Positions 11,366-24,007 of a stretch of DNA of 64,000 bases are shown in pieces. The DNA comes from Kwoniella bestiolae CBS 10118 (Eukaryota > Basidiomycota > Tremellomycetes > Tremellales > Cryptococcaceae). The stretch covers positions 434,001 to 498,000 of the forward strand of contig NC_089241.1 of assembly GCF_000512585.2 (NCBI RefSeq), given 5' to 3'. A model generated the notes under the pieces. The model saw only the letters and a program-made list of their open reading frames with translations, was not told where the DNA came from and made no database searches. Every line of letters begins with the position of its first letter. Positions within the stretch are counted from its first letter, which is position 1. A program made the position numbers and the translations under genes.

Positions 11366-11951
11366 GTTGAGTGGGTTGGGTTATATATGTAGGTGTGGAA
11401 GGGAAAGTGTGATGGTGATGGATGGTCTTGGTTTTGGTTTTGTGGTACGACGAAGAAAGGGATGGAAAGAACAAAAAATCGGATATGAGATGTGAGTGTG
11501 AGTGTGAAACGGCCTGTGCTAAATGGGTAACACGAATAAATTACAGTCAGTTGGGTTGAATGCACGTCACTGGACAAATGTAATGCATGACCATACCATT
11601 CAATCCATAATCATCACTCTACATGCACCAAACACATAGCATACACACCAAGACATCGCCTTCTCAATTCGCATAGACAGCTACGTATCACAAGGAAACA
11701 TATCAAAAGAATACTGGTCGAAGGACTTGCAGGTGGGCAGACGACCCGACCACCAATCATCACTCTCAACGCAAGGACGACACTTCTCGATCATTCACAT
11801 CCCCATCACTCATATTGGCCAACTCAACCACATTCACCGAACCACAGTATAACAACAATCTAATAACATCATTCTCTTCTCAAGGCGAATCAATATACCG
11901 AATCCACAATAAAATCTCTTATACCCCTCATACACCGCGATATCATCCAAC
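11366..11951. promoter_or_regulatory. Divergent promoter region, TOM22 / SLMAP-like gene
   Basis: 586 nt between two start codons pointing away from each other, so both promoters must lie here or be shared. I see no clear TATA box or strong repeat. The + strand side just before 11952 is A/C-rich with CAAC and ATCATC runs, common in 5' UTRs of this genome. Confidence 0.45.
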
Positions 11952-14836
11952 ATGATGCAGCATCCTTCACAATCATATGTGAACCAGAATCAAGGTCAAG
12001 GGGGACAGGCGAATGGCGGTGTACCATGGGGAGGACCGTTCCCAAGTCTGCATCTGTGGCCTCTTCAGGATACGTTCGTAATGAAGATGATTCACCTGGG
12101 AGAGGGTCAGAGGGTGAGTTGATTCGCTTCTCATCGAAAAAGACACAACTTGGCTGGACATGTATGTCACTCATAAGTCTTGAAGATGCTTATACATCTT
12201 GTTGTTGTAGATCAAAATAGGTCGTCAGACCAACACCAAGACCGTACCTGGGGAACGTAATGCCTATTTCGATAGCAAGGTCTTATCAAGGTTGCATGCT
12301 GAGATATGGGAGCAGGGGGGGAAGGTCAGTTGGTCGCTGCGTGTCTCCGATCATGTCATAAGCTGATATAAACCATTCGTATCAATCGTAGATATTCATC
12401 AAAGATGTCAGATCGTCAAACGGTACTTTCATTAATGGGGAGAGGTTGAGTCCAGAAAGTGTGGAGAGTGAACCGTTCGAACTGAAGAACGAGGATCAAG
12501 TGGTAAGTCAAGATATCCTCTTTCAATACCGAAACCCTGTATCGGGCACTGATTTTACTCTGCAACTTTCAACAGGAATTCGGTATAGACATTGTTAGCG
12601 AGGACAATCGGACAATAGTGCATCACAAGGTAGCTGCCAAGGTGTACTGTGTGTTCACACCGGAGGATGCGGCATTGAGTGCTCGGTAGGTCATTCTTCC
12701 TAGACTCAATTCCTATAACTGCGTGACCCGAGACACGAGTATTATTGACCCTGTGTGCTTCCTTCCAGAGAACTGGCAAACTACCAAAATCAAGATACAC
12801 GCGGAGCGCGACGTCTGCCACCGCAACAAAATGGGCATGTCAATAATCAATTATCGCAGATGGGTCCTGCTATCATGAGCAGTGGAGGTAAATCTAGTGG
12901 ACTGAGTTTTGATCATGTTTTGACAAAGCTGCAGGTACGTACAGCTGTCCATCGCCGTACACATGTGAAAGCTGATCCTAGATCTGTTAGAACGAGCTTC
13001 GAGCAAGCAAGGAAACTGGTACAGAATTGCAGAACCTGGCTACTGCTTTTACGGATATTCAAGATACACTAGGAGGTGGATTGGTGAGTTTTGCTCGCGA
13101 TCTCTCATCGATAAATGCTGAATATGGACGGATAATATAGCCACCTGCACAAAACGGTTCAGCCGCTCAGTTTATCCCACCTCAATTTCGCTCCGCATCA
13201 GCCGAAGCTCAAGCCGCATTAGCTGGACCACACGGCCAACAGGCAGCTGCATTCATAGCTTTACAGAGTCAGCTGACCGAGACCCAAACTTCTCTTGGAT
13301 CTCAATTAGAAAAGATCAGGCTGTTAGAGGATCAGCTGAAGGAGCATGAGACGATCAAAAGTGAAATATCGTCAATGAGAGAGCAGATGGAAGAGTCCAA
13401 ACGAGAGATGGACCTGCTGTTAGCAAGTGGAGGTAATATACTCAGTGGTGGATCTCACGGAAGAGGTCGACCGTTGACTAGAAGAAACGAAGATGACGAT
13501 GACGACGATGATGATACTAGGAGTGTGATGACCTTGATGGACAACGAAGAGTCTGAACAGCGAGTCAGAGATAGACGTAGAGCAGAGAGGGAAGCTCCTG
13601 ATTCGAGGAGAGATAGAGATAGAAGTGGAATTGAGCGACCCAGAACACCCGAACCTACCAATTTGAATGGCGATTCCGGATCAGACGAGGATGAACCCCC
13701 TTCCACCCAGCCGAATGGTATTGCCTCTACCTCGACTTCGCGTGAGAGTGAAATCATCGAACAGAATGCTGAGCTGGTTGGGAAGATTGCTATCCTATCA
13801 GCGGAGATTCAAGAAGCAGTCACGATATCTCAGACATTACGAAATCAACACTCCGAAGCTATGTCAGCTGTCAAGCTTTTGACTGAACGTGTAGGAGCAT
13901 TAGAAACTGGTATAGCATCGAAGGTAGCTGAAGAGGTGGAGAAAGCCGAACAGAGATGGGAAGTGTGGAAAATCAAGTTCGAGGAAGGTTGGAAGAAAGA
14001 AAGGGAGTCATGGGATACCGAGAGGGAACGTCTGAGAGGGGTGGTGAGAGAATGGGAGGAAGCTTCGAGAAGAGCGCATGAGGAAGAGGAAGAAAGGGAG
14101 CTGAATGAGAGTTTGAGTGAAGATGAGCTGGATGATGAGGAGGAAGATGAGAATGCAGAAGACTCGAACGAGGTATTATCGTTGGACGGATGGCAAGAGG
14201 ACGGTAGTGGTGGGAACTCGGTTGGCGCTAAATTACCTTCATTGTCGAATTCGAAGAAATCAAGAAGGAGAAGATCAAGTCAAAAAGCCTTATTAGCTGT
14301 TCAAGCTCTTCGGAACGTCTCTGATCCCTCGTCTTCATCAGACGTGAACAACAACAACAACGGTGGATCATCAACTCCCAAGAGCATTTCTTCCAACATG
14401 CTGGATAACCTCCCTTCCATCAATGGTCAGTCCTCCTCCGTCAATAATCAGAGTACCAAGTTGAAGAATCGAAATAAGAAGAACAACAAGCAGAATAAGA
14501 ACCTGTTGAGATCCGGACTGAGCAGGACGATCCAGCTGGATGAGAAGGAAAAGGAGAATTCCAATTCGTCTGAATCGGGCAGGGAGAGCGTGTCGACGTT
14601 GAAGGATGGTGATGAGGATGTGATGGCGTTGAAGAGTGGGAGGAATGGCGGAAAGAATAGAGATAAGCAAGATGGACAGGTGATAAGGGTGAGTCTTGAC
14701 TCTCCTCTCTTTCTCGTTCTAAAGGGTCGATTGCTGATTTTCGCATTGGCTTGACGCACAGCCCGTCCCCGTGTTCACGGTACTGGTCGTGCTGGTAGCC
14801 GCAGGTGTATATTGGCATAAGTTCCATAAGGATTAG
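11952..14836 (+). CDS. FHA-domain, coiled-coil, tail-anchored protein (SLMAP/FAR10-VPS64/PRO45 type)
   Basis: Eight exons (11952-12113, 12211-12324, 12392-12502, 12576-12685, 12769-12934, 12991-13083, 13141-14688, 14762-14836) give 792 aa. Residues ~45-150 form an FHA domain: IKIGRQTN, LSRLHAEIW, IFIKDVRSSNGTFING (the phosphothreonine-binding G-R, S-x-x-H and S-N-G residues are all present). Then come long heptad-rich stretches (LQSQLTETQTSLGSQLEKIR, REQMEESKREMDLLL, KAEQRWEVWKIKFEEGWKKE), acidic and Ser/Asn-rich linkers, and a single hydrophobic C-terminal helix (FTVLVVLVAAGVYW) with a short KFHKD tail. This order is that of SLMAP and its fungal counterparts, the membrane-anchored subunits of the STRIPAK phosphatase complex at the ER/nuclear envelope. 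STRIPAK membership is inferred from architecture. Confidence 0.85.
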
Positions 14837-15195
14837 TACCACCACCTCTTGAAGACATAGGGCTGTGCTCTGTGTACCGACTGAATATACGATATCATGA
14901 TATGATCGATGTCTTCTGATTTGGAGCAGCTGGTGGGAAAAGATTAACGCTTGGCTGTGTGCGGTGTGTCATGCGGAAGTGAGGTCGAGACAATGTAATT
15001 CTAGTCATGTCATAGGTATTGTTTCTTTCCTTCTCACAAGTACGGTAACATGATTTAATGCATTCTCTTACGATCTATGAGCCAACGTCTAGACACAAGG
15101 GTTTGTTATAGTAAAGCCTAATAATCCTAAAGAAGCACCTTTCAGTATGTCATATTTAAGTCCTAAGATAGGAATGAGGAAGTCCAGATGTACTC
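14837..15195. other. Convergent intergenic region, SLMAP-like / MTR3
   Basis: About 360 nt between two facing stop codons, expected to hold both 3' UTRs. Nothing else is seen. Confidence 0.4.
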
Positions 15196-16500
15196 CTACT
15201 CAGCCTCCCCACCTATCCCTCGTTCTTGTGCACCTTCTATCAGAGATTGAGCGAGGACTGTGTGCGTATCTCTAGAGGCCGATATGGCTTTTTCGATCAT
15301 CTATAATGTAGCAATTCAAATTCAATCAGCTCAAGCACCGCTACATTGCTTTTTCCACCTGATTGGTTTCATCCTCCAACATTGTCAGACATGTCGACAA
15401 AAGAAGCTCGATTATTGTATTGTATTGTATGGTGAAGACAGGATGTCAACTCACCTCAACAGCCTGATCAACCCCTACTTCACCTTCCAACACCAGCCCC
15501 GTAACCTTCCCCAGCGCAGGCATACTCCCCAACGTCAATATCCCTTCTGCCTCCCCCTCCTCCCCTTCCTCTGGATCCAACAATAATCCTTCAGCCGACG
15601 AATGAGCAATAACCGAGCCAGTACCCAGAGCGTACATCGCTATGCCCGCGTCTGCTATTGCTGCGGAGGCGACCGTCAGACCCGCGGAGAGGACGTTGGT
15701 GGGTGTGTCGCTTTCTAGGACTAGGAGGTAGATGTCGATGGATGATTTGGGGAGGAGGTGGAGTTGGATAGTTGGGAGGAGGGATTGGGTGAGTAGCTGG
15801 GAGAGGGATATGGGTTCTGTATCCTGTGTCATGTCATATGCGAGTATTAGCTGTGTATGATAGTGGGCTGAAAAGGTTGGTTTAAGAGGGAATGAGGGTG
15901 ATGGTGAGGTGAGGGGAGATCTAGATGTAGCACATAACTCACTCGTAATGGTGCTCTACGTGGATCAGAGGCAAAAGGTGCGAACTTGACTTCTAGATTC
16001 AGTGTTCCCTGAGGTGTATAAGGAGGTGCTTTCGGTCGGGGGCCATAACTTATTGAGAATCATACAATTTTGATCAGCTTCAACTTCTGGACGATGCTCA
16101 GCAGCTACGTTAAGTCTGAGACTGGAAGAGATTGAGACATGGAACTGGCGGGAGATGACCACTCACACTGAACATGCTATCTTCACACCTCCCGATTCGA
16201 TATACCCACTCCCATTAGCCTGGGAAATCAGACCCGTCTTGAGGACTGGATGAACGAACCAAGGTCTTTGATCAGCTTGGAACCCTCTTCCGATGGTGAC
16301 GGATGAAAGCTGTCAGATTGGAAAGTGTGAGGATGAAGTGTAAGCAGGCGCAGACACCCACATATAGGCCTGGCCTCATCAATCGCTCGATCCACTCTCC
16401 TCGTCCTCGTCGAGGGTCCAGCTTCGGGAGAATCTTCATATATCGGAGGGACTGATACCTCAGGGGCAGGGATTCGCCTACGATCAAACGCTGTTGCCAT
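15196..16500 (-). CDS. MTR3: Exosome complex RNase PH-like subunit MTR3
   Basis: Exons: 16500-16362, about 16275-16167, 16048-15943, 15823-15455 and 15300-15196, giving about 275 aa. The start MATAFDRRRIPAPE resembles Mtr3 (DRRR near the N-terminus). RNase PH-fold landmarks follow: ISQANGSGYIESGGVKIACS, VYGPRPKAPPYTPQGTLN, LEVKFAPFASDPRR, then a helix-strand stretch with LTVASAAIADAGIAMYALG, the usual LTAAS-ALADAGI position. Mtr3 is a catalytically inactive member of the hexameric ring of the RNA exosome, in nucleus and cytoplasm. The intron 1 acceptor is uncertain: 16275 and 16284 both keep the frame. Other acceptors break it. All other junctions are canonical. Confidence 0.88.
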
Positions 16501-17513
16501 GGTGCGAAGTCGACCTAACTGAACCGGATGTAGAGTCAAGATAATATGAGGGAAGAATATGGGGAAGAAGATATGTTAGGTGTAAAGATTGAAAGAGTGA
16601 AGTAAAAGATATCTCGAAAATGACGATATCCATTCTCGATTAAACCCAAAAATCCAAACTTCACATCACTCGTTACTCCTGCTATCGATTATAACACATG
16701 CAAGCGGACTCTCAATTGACGCTGCTCAACGTTCAATCCCAGAGCAAGCAGATATATCAAGTGCAACCATATTCAGACGTCAACAATGCATATCATACAA
16801 AATTTCATAGATAGATACAAAGATATAGGCAAGATTCAGGCCAACTACACCACCTCAAAAACGATGCGCAGGCTAGACAACCTTGTCTTGATGTCAATAG
16901 ACTCCGTCTAGATCCTCTTGTAGAGCTTTACTGGTTAGGTAGTTTGAGACCAATGGAGCCACAATAACGGGATCGTAATACAATTTGATTCTAAAGAAAG
17001 AAAAGAGAAGAGGAAAGGAATGGAAGGGAAATTTTGGGATTTATAGGTCAGTCAGTCAACGGCAGTTTGATGAGAGAGGGTGGGTGATTTGCTCATAAGG
17101 GGAGGAGTAAATAGGTTTATGGGCGATACTGAGTGGAGGTTGTCCACATCTTCCTTGCTGGCTCGCAAGTATGTATTGATGTTCAATTAAACATTGCACA
17201 GATACTACAATATGCATAAGTGTCTTTAGCAAGAAGACGGGAACACAAGATACGATATCAAAGAGTCCTGGTTAGCAATGAGCGAAAGAAGCAGTATATA
17301 CAACTAACAGCCCGAGAAACAAATGACACCAAAAATGGGATGGAAATTCAGCTGGACAAACGAAAGTCGTAAAATACAAATCCTGACGACCAAACCCAGA
17401 TCGATAATCGATAATACAAATACACCTGTTTGCTGTATGTCCCATACGTGTTTCCCACTTCAATCCATCCTGCAGCGAAACCCCTATCCTGGATCCAGCA
17501 CTTCACACCCACA
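16501..17513. other. Intergenic region, MTR3 start / transcription factor 3' end
   Basis: About 1 kb. It must hold the MTR3 promoter (near 16501) and the 3' UTR of the Zn2Cys6 gene. An A-rich patch lies near 16990-17020. No open frame here has coding features. Confidence 0.4.
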
Positions 17514-20500
17514 TTACCCAGCACCCATCTGATTGACAAATTCCTCAAAATTAAACCCAAACATCGATTCGCCCTCCGAACCAAACATGATATTCCCATT
17601 ACCCTGCAATTGATTCCCATTCCCATTCGTATTTCCATCATGATATACACCATTATTACTGTTATTGTGGTTGTTGAACATCTGCGATTGTTCCGTGTTC
17701 ATACCCATGCCCATCCCCATAGCATTATTCATCGGTAATCCCATTCCCAGTGCCATGGACATGTCCATATCGACGAAATCGGGACTTGGACCTCCGTTTC
17801 CGATACCCGAACCCATAGATCCCACTGAGCCAGATTGAATGGGATATATCATTGTAGGCGATTGACCTTGACCTTGTCCTTGTGCTTGATTTTGGTTATA
17901 TATCGGCTCAATACCGACGATACCGTTCCCATTGAACGACGACATCGTAGTGGGCGGACTGATGCTCGAGTTGATATATTGATTGATCGGATCATCGGAT
18001 ATCCAAGTTGTGGAAGTCTGCAGAGGCTGGGTGATCGGATACGTTGGTAGAGAGCCGTTATCACTTGGGAAAGTAGGCACAATCCCCTCGTACATCCCTG
18101 GTTCAGCTAGGGTCGCAGAGGTAGCTACCGAAGTACCAGATTGAGGAGAGGGCGTAGTGTCTCCATTCACTCCACTGATAGCAACGTTGGTGTTGGGACT
18201 AGATACAGTCCGTTTATGTGCAGGAGCTTGCACCCGCCTGAGCTTGACGGAACCATGTAGATGACTTAAATCATCTTCTTCAGCTGAAGCATCCCCAGAT
18301 CCCCGAGCTTTGGACCTTGTAGCTGCCGCCAATGCTTGATGTGCTCGTTTACGAAGTCGAAGTAGGATCGGAAGACCTTTCTTTGCTCGACATCCCTCAC
18401 GAGCGGCGGCGGAGATGTCACAGACGATCGACATACCGTGAAAGGAGGGACTGGCGAAAGCGCAAGTCGGTGCTCGGATGACGATGGCGGCTCTATATAC
18501 GTAGGGCGTTAGCTGTATGTCGTTCTTTTTCATCGCCTTGATACGAGGGCACCCACAAGCAGACAGCACTCGAGAAGGCATGGAACCAGAAGAACCACCA
18601 TCTAGCAACCAAAGAAGGATGGTATATCACCAGTGTCTTGACAAGTTGCACAATCTCTTGAGCGCTTTCGAACAGCGCAATGAAGCTTGGGCCAAGTTTG
18701 GATCGAGATGGATCTTCCGGATTGTCCTTCAATGCTCGTGCGAAAAGAGGGCGATTAAGCAAAAGACGCATCTGAGCAACTTGTAGCCTGATACCAAGAC
18801 GATGTATCACCAAATGAGGATCTACATTACGATCAAGCGGGAGATCCTGGATGGCCACGTTGGGGAGAAGATGTTCGGGCAGGTTCTTCTTGACTGTCAT
18901 TTGGTCAGCATGCACCACCCAACTTCTAAGTTTACTCACACTCCCTTAGCTCCGAATCAAGCTGCATTACAGCATTAGTGGAAACTGCGCTAGCTTGTGT
19001 TTGCTACATGGACAGCTCAGTGTAAGTCTCCCTCCTTCGCTGAACTAATTCGACCGACTTACCACGTCGATAACCCTTTCCATCATTGTAATCAATGTAT
19101 ACTATTCTGTATCATCAGCGAAGTCCTGTTGGTCATTTGTAACAACGTACTTTAGCACGGTGAACTAGATGGAGCACATTAGCACATATACTTTTTAACG
19201 AGACTCGAATACTCACAACCATCCTCATCACCTATCAGATCCGTGGCTTGCGGTATCTTCGTGTCTGACCACCTGTCACTGGTCGCGCAAGGTCTGGATC
19301 AAAGCTTAGCGATACTCCAAGTCAATATGAGGTGGATGACACTTACCGACCAAAACATAACGCTTGTAACCTATCATACGTCTAAAAATTGCAGTTCTGA
19401 TCAGCTCTTTTACCTTCCGCTGATTTGTTTCTGCTATACTCACCACTACCTCCCACCATACCTGACGTCTCTCCTCAATCTCATATGGCGATAATCCGAA
19501 ATGTGAGCCATCTCTATGTAGACCAAGCTGTGGAATGATCATTTAGCTTACGCCGATGGATTGCTATCATTAAGAGCGATCACTTACACTCTGAGCGACC
19601 TTAACAGCGGTTCCAAGGATTGGCCAGAACACTTCCCCACCGTTTCCTCCTAATTTCATTGTCAGCTAATGCTAAACGTTTCACAAGAAGTGCGACCACT
19701 CACGCTTATCATTCAGAATGTACGTTCCCATCAAGTGTAAAGCTTGCACAGTAGCTGGACTAGCATGTTCCAATCCCACAATGCTAATGCAAGATCTTCC
19801 AAAACGGAACAACTGCTCACCCCGAGGGTGGACTATGAAGATTCGTTAGCGTACCTCAGTCATTGAGGGGTTGCAACACTTACAAGGCGGTCTGTTGAGA
19901 TCGAACATCGTACCTATCGCCATGACAAGGAAAACACAGGCCATCTTATGGGGATTTGGCTGAGTTTCGGTGTCATAGGCGTTCATGATGTGATCGTGCT
20001 CAAACATAGCTTTAGGGAGAGGTTGATACCTAGCTCGACATCTCGATCAATCACTGATGTCCAATCGAACAAAAAGAGGTGATAAAGAGGGTGATATGAC
20101 TCACTGCCAATTGACATTCTCCCAGTAACTTTCCACCAGCGCTCTTCCCTCCAGCTCATAATCTGGCAATTCCATCCTCAGCTTGTCCAAGCTAAATTGA
20201 ACATCTCCACCAGCAAACAAACTAGAGTGTAACCCGAGACTATCATCTTGATATATGTTCTGAGGAGGTTGGTTCCATTCCCCACTAGCTGTAGCAGGCG
20301 GAGTGACCAAAGGAGGTTGTTGATTTTGTCTGGTTTGACCGTTATTCGTCGGAGCTCCAAGCTGGACATTCGAAGTGATCATGGGACTTCCACCCTCTTC
20401 ATCGGACTCATCGCCTTCTCTGAGATATTCACTACCTGCGAAACTGCCAACGAACTTTGCTTGTCCTTCTTCTCCTATTGTCAATGTCCCAAATGCACCC

Positions 20501-21354
20501 TGGACCAGATCATCTTCTCCCGGAGATAAGGGTGACGTAGTCCCCCCTTCCTGCTTGATCGATGGGCGAGGATAAGGTCTAGCGGAACTATCTCTGGGGG
20601 AGAAAAGGTAAGGTGACTCGAGGAGGGGATGGGGAGTTGAACTTTGCTTGGCGTGGGATTGAGCGAGAGCTACTTCAAGTAGCGATATACGTTGATGTAG
20701 CTACAACGCAAGTGTAAGTTGCCGCTTCGTAGTGGTTGGACAAACACTTACCTCTGCTGTATCAGCAAGAATCAATCTATCCCGATGACATCTATCAGCT
20801 ACCATTCTGATCAGAGCCTTGAACCAAAAAATTGATGACATACCTCTTTCCTTTCCCAGTACGCATTTCTCCATTTGGACATATCTGTGCACAACCTCGT
20901 TTCTCACCTGGAAGAAAGAGAGTATTCCGAATAGATCGAGTCGAATCAGCACGTCAATACGAAACTCGCAAATGGCCGTCCTTCTCTTCCAAGTGTCAAA
21001 GGAAGGGTGGAGGATGAGAAGGGGACTTACATGAGGTACATGGCCATTCTCTCGAGCATTTCAACTTGAGTCTGCAAGAAAAGCAAAGCAATATATTTGT
21101 CAGCCAAGGGAGATGATTACATGGGAAGAAGTGGGAGAGATGCATGTGTCGAAACAAGCTGTACGAAACACTCACCTCCTACATTCTGCACAGCTGAAAC
21201 TCTGTCTTCCTGTCTTCTCTTTCTCGCCCTTATTCCCATTCACCTGCTTGACTCCTCCGCTGACTGATCTAGTCGGTCCCGGTCCTACTCCTGCTGCTTC
21301 ACCGTTGGCATTCTTCGGTAAAGGTAATGGCGGTGGCTTCATCGTACTTCCCAT
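17514..21354 (-). CDS. Zn2Cys6 fungal-specific transcription factor
   Basis: ATG at 21354. Exon 1 (to 21176), exon 2 (21071-21031) and the next exon together encode the binuclear zinc cluster starting at about Cys55: C-A-E-C, R-R-L-K-L-K, C, S-R-E-W-P, C-T-S-C, then EKRGCAQIC. Next come KRCHRDRLILADTAE and a coiled linker (LHQRISLLEVALAQS). The middle part carries the PF04082-like regulatory domain spread over many short exons: KAMFEHDHIMNAYDT, MACVFLVMAIGTMFDLNRPP, HPRGEQLFRFGR, SPATVQALHLMGTYILND, GLHRDGSHFGLSPYEIEERR and QVAQMRLLLNRPLFARAL. The last large exon ends in Asn/Gly/Met-rich low complexity (MGMGMGMN, NHNNSNNG) and FNFEEFVNQMGAG. I count roughly a dozen introns and did not fix every boundary. 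Target genes are unknown. Confidence 0.85.
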
Positions 21355-24007
21355 GGTAGTATTGCAGTAAGATATATGTGTGGTGTCGTTTCCAAGATGT
21401 CGTCGGGGCTATATATATATATATGTGTATCGTTGTGATGCGTGATATGATGTAAGTGGGGGTTGATGTGAATGTTGAACACGATGGCGTTGCTATCTAC
21501 CTCGATCAAGAGTCAGTCAAAGGTATACAAGGTATGTTGATGGGTGTGTGCTCATCATTAGTCAAGGCAAGGCGTTGAGACCATGTGTGAAAATGAAGTA
21601 GTGAAAAATAGCTTACACTTGGAAATCAGTTTGGATCCCTTCCACAGATGATCAATTCTATTCCTGATTTGATCAGATATATATCTTCTGGTTCCCGAGT
21701 CTTGCTTCTTGTGATCCAGACTGTGTTGTTGCACCCTGTACCCTCGATTGGAATGATGCACGGAAGTGATTATACTGACCCAAGAAATTGCAATAGTAGG
21801 GATGAGTAATGTTGTTGTTGTGGAGGAGATAAGTGAGTCAAGTGCTGCTAAGCACGGCTATAACCGGTCGATGTCCGACTTCGGGCACTAGCAGTGAAGA
21901 AAGAGGGTTGGAGGCAGTTGAAATTGCACACAATCAAGTATCAGCTTTTCGATCAAAGTCAACTGCTTGTTGTACTTATTCCTCGGTCGTTTCGCTTTTT
22001 TTCGCTATTTGTTATTAATCAAGTAGAAATGTAAAAGAGAAATCATGAAAACGTGGATGGGAAGACGTGTATAATTTCTTGGTGGGAGATTTGACTCTCG
22101 GCGTAACTACGCAACTATCTGGGGACGTACACGTACATTGGCATGCCTACTTGAGAGTCTTCGCTGAGTGTTAAATCTCGGGCGGATCATGTTGAAGGTG
22201 GTCGAGACAAAGGTGGAAGAGCAAAGAGTTTGGAGTATCTTGTAGAAGCTGTAAACAAATGTAGCCAGGTACGCTATGCTATAACGCGTTTATCTCTCTA
22301 ACAACCAGATGCTTAATCATGCTGGATTGACGATAGATCCAGTCGTTCTATATCTATGTTGTGTCAGTCTTGTGGTGTTGAGGTCAGCGCATAACGACCC
22401 AAAATATCTCACTCACCACTCGACGCAATGCCGTCATCATTACGAGTACAGCGTCTCGACAACGTTCGACAGTCAAGAAACGTTCCAGATACACGGGACT
22501 TCTAATGAGCCTGCAGATCCTTTCTTAGAGTTTTAGAGCGAGTTCCGAGATATCGCCGTTGATATGATCAGGAAGTGAGCCTGGCAAAGGAAGTGTGAAG
22601 ATACTCGACTCAATAGAGATCACATCATATTGCCAACCTATCGCTAACTGCTTTCCGTTGAAAGGAAGAAGACGGATATCTCTAGGATCAGCTGCTGAGG
22701 TTTCGAACATAAACCGGATAATACCTGTTCATCGCTTGCAGACTCGGAATCCGATGTTCCAAAGCCGTCGTTACTAAAAGCATGACACCAGCCATGATAT
22801 GATACTCGTTCATCATCGAATCGTCCATCAAGGTCACCTCAGATGTTTGATGCTGTCTACACCATGAACAAGCAATTGATCGGACTTGCATCCGGGCTCT
22901 AATTGACCCTCAGTTGAACGCTCGAACCTCTTCCACCTTGATCCCCTAATCAGCTCACACCGGCGTTGACGGCGATCAGGAACAGCGCAATCGTAATCGT
23001 AAAAGCAATCACATGTTAGGCCTAGTTGGCATGTCATCACAAACTCCTACGGGACTACGTTAGCATGGGAAAGTCCCACGGTAGTGGCAAGGGGACAAAA
23101 TGTATGAACAAACATTCATACGCTATATTAATATAATCGGAAGGACAGGTGATCCGTACTGCTACTGAGCAATCTGATGTATGTCACACCGGATCACAAT
23201 CAGGTTTCCCTTTAAACATCAACCAAGCGTCTTCCCACTCCACTATCACTATCTTGGCCAAGTCTAGTCCCAAACTGATACGGCATCGACCTCTTCCTTC
23301 CATCAGTGGCGTTGGCGTTGGCGTTGTTCGCGCAAAAAGCCGAAGGACGAGGACAACATAGCTCAAGGGCAATGACAAAAAGATGCTTCTCAAGGGGATG
23401 TACCGACACACAACGTGACGATCTGATCTCGTTCCTTTGTAATGTTTGGAAACACATGATAATTTGTTGAATACACACATACATGCCTCATAGGTACACA
23501 ATCAACACAAACAACTGTATGTGTTGTGTCTTGTATGCAATTTGGACAAACAGGCTTATCGATCAGGATATCCGCATTCCCCATGTATCGAGATTGTGTT
23601 GTTTCCTATCTTCTGATACTTGACGAAAGAATCATCTGAGGCTGATGGTACTCGAGCACCCCCTTTGCACACAATCAAACTTTGATCTATCGATCGATCA
23701 TCCCTTTGAGCGATGACAGGCGAATTTTCGAATGACAAAATCAATTGCATCCTTCCTCAAAAAGGCGATAGAGATTAGCTCCAATTTTGGGAAGATGAGC
23801 GATTGAAGGATATCATCAGGAGATATCCCATATCCTGGATTGGTAAAGTACATTCGAAGGATATGTATATAAGGAGCGCAAGACCCAATCTCATCCCCAC
23901 TCACCCAAATTTCTTCTCTCTCCACAACTTCAAACACTTCCGTACTCACCACTCATCACTCCTATACCTCGACATACACGACGAAAGTGAGATAAGTTTA
24001 TCATAAA
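21355..24007. other. Long intergenic stretch with no confident gene
   Basis: 2.65 kb between the divergent transcription factor and the membrane-protein gene. A short TA repeat lies at about 21409-21424, and GGCGTT is repeated near 23308-23326. Minus-strand frames around 22525-23040 encode hydrophobic pieces (VIAFTITIALFLIAVNAG, HIMAGVMLLVTTALEH), but I could not join them into one reading frame. No RNA gene was recognised. Part of this region must be promoter for both neighbours. Confidence 0.4.

Noticed and set aside
11890..12174. Minus-strand ORFs opposite the first exon of the FHA gene
   Set aside because: The plus-strand exon has good splice sites and leads into a clear FHA domain; the antisense frames have no features.
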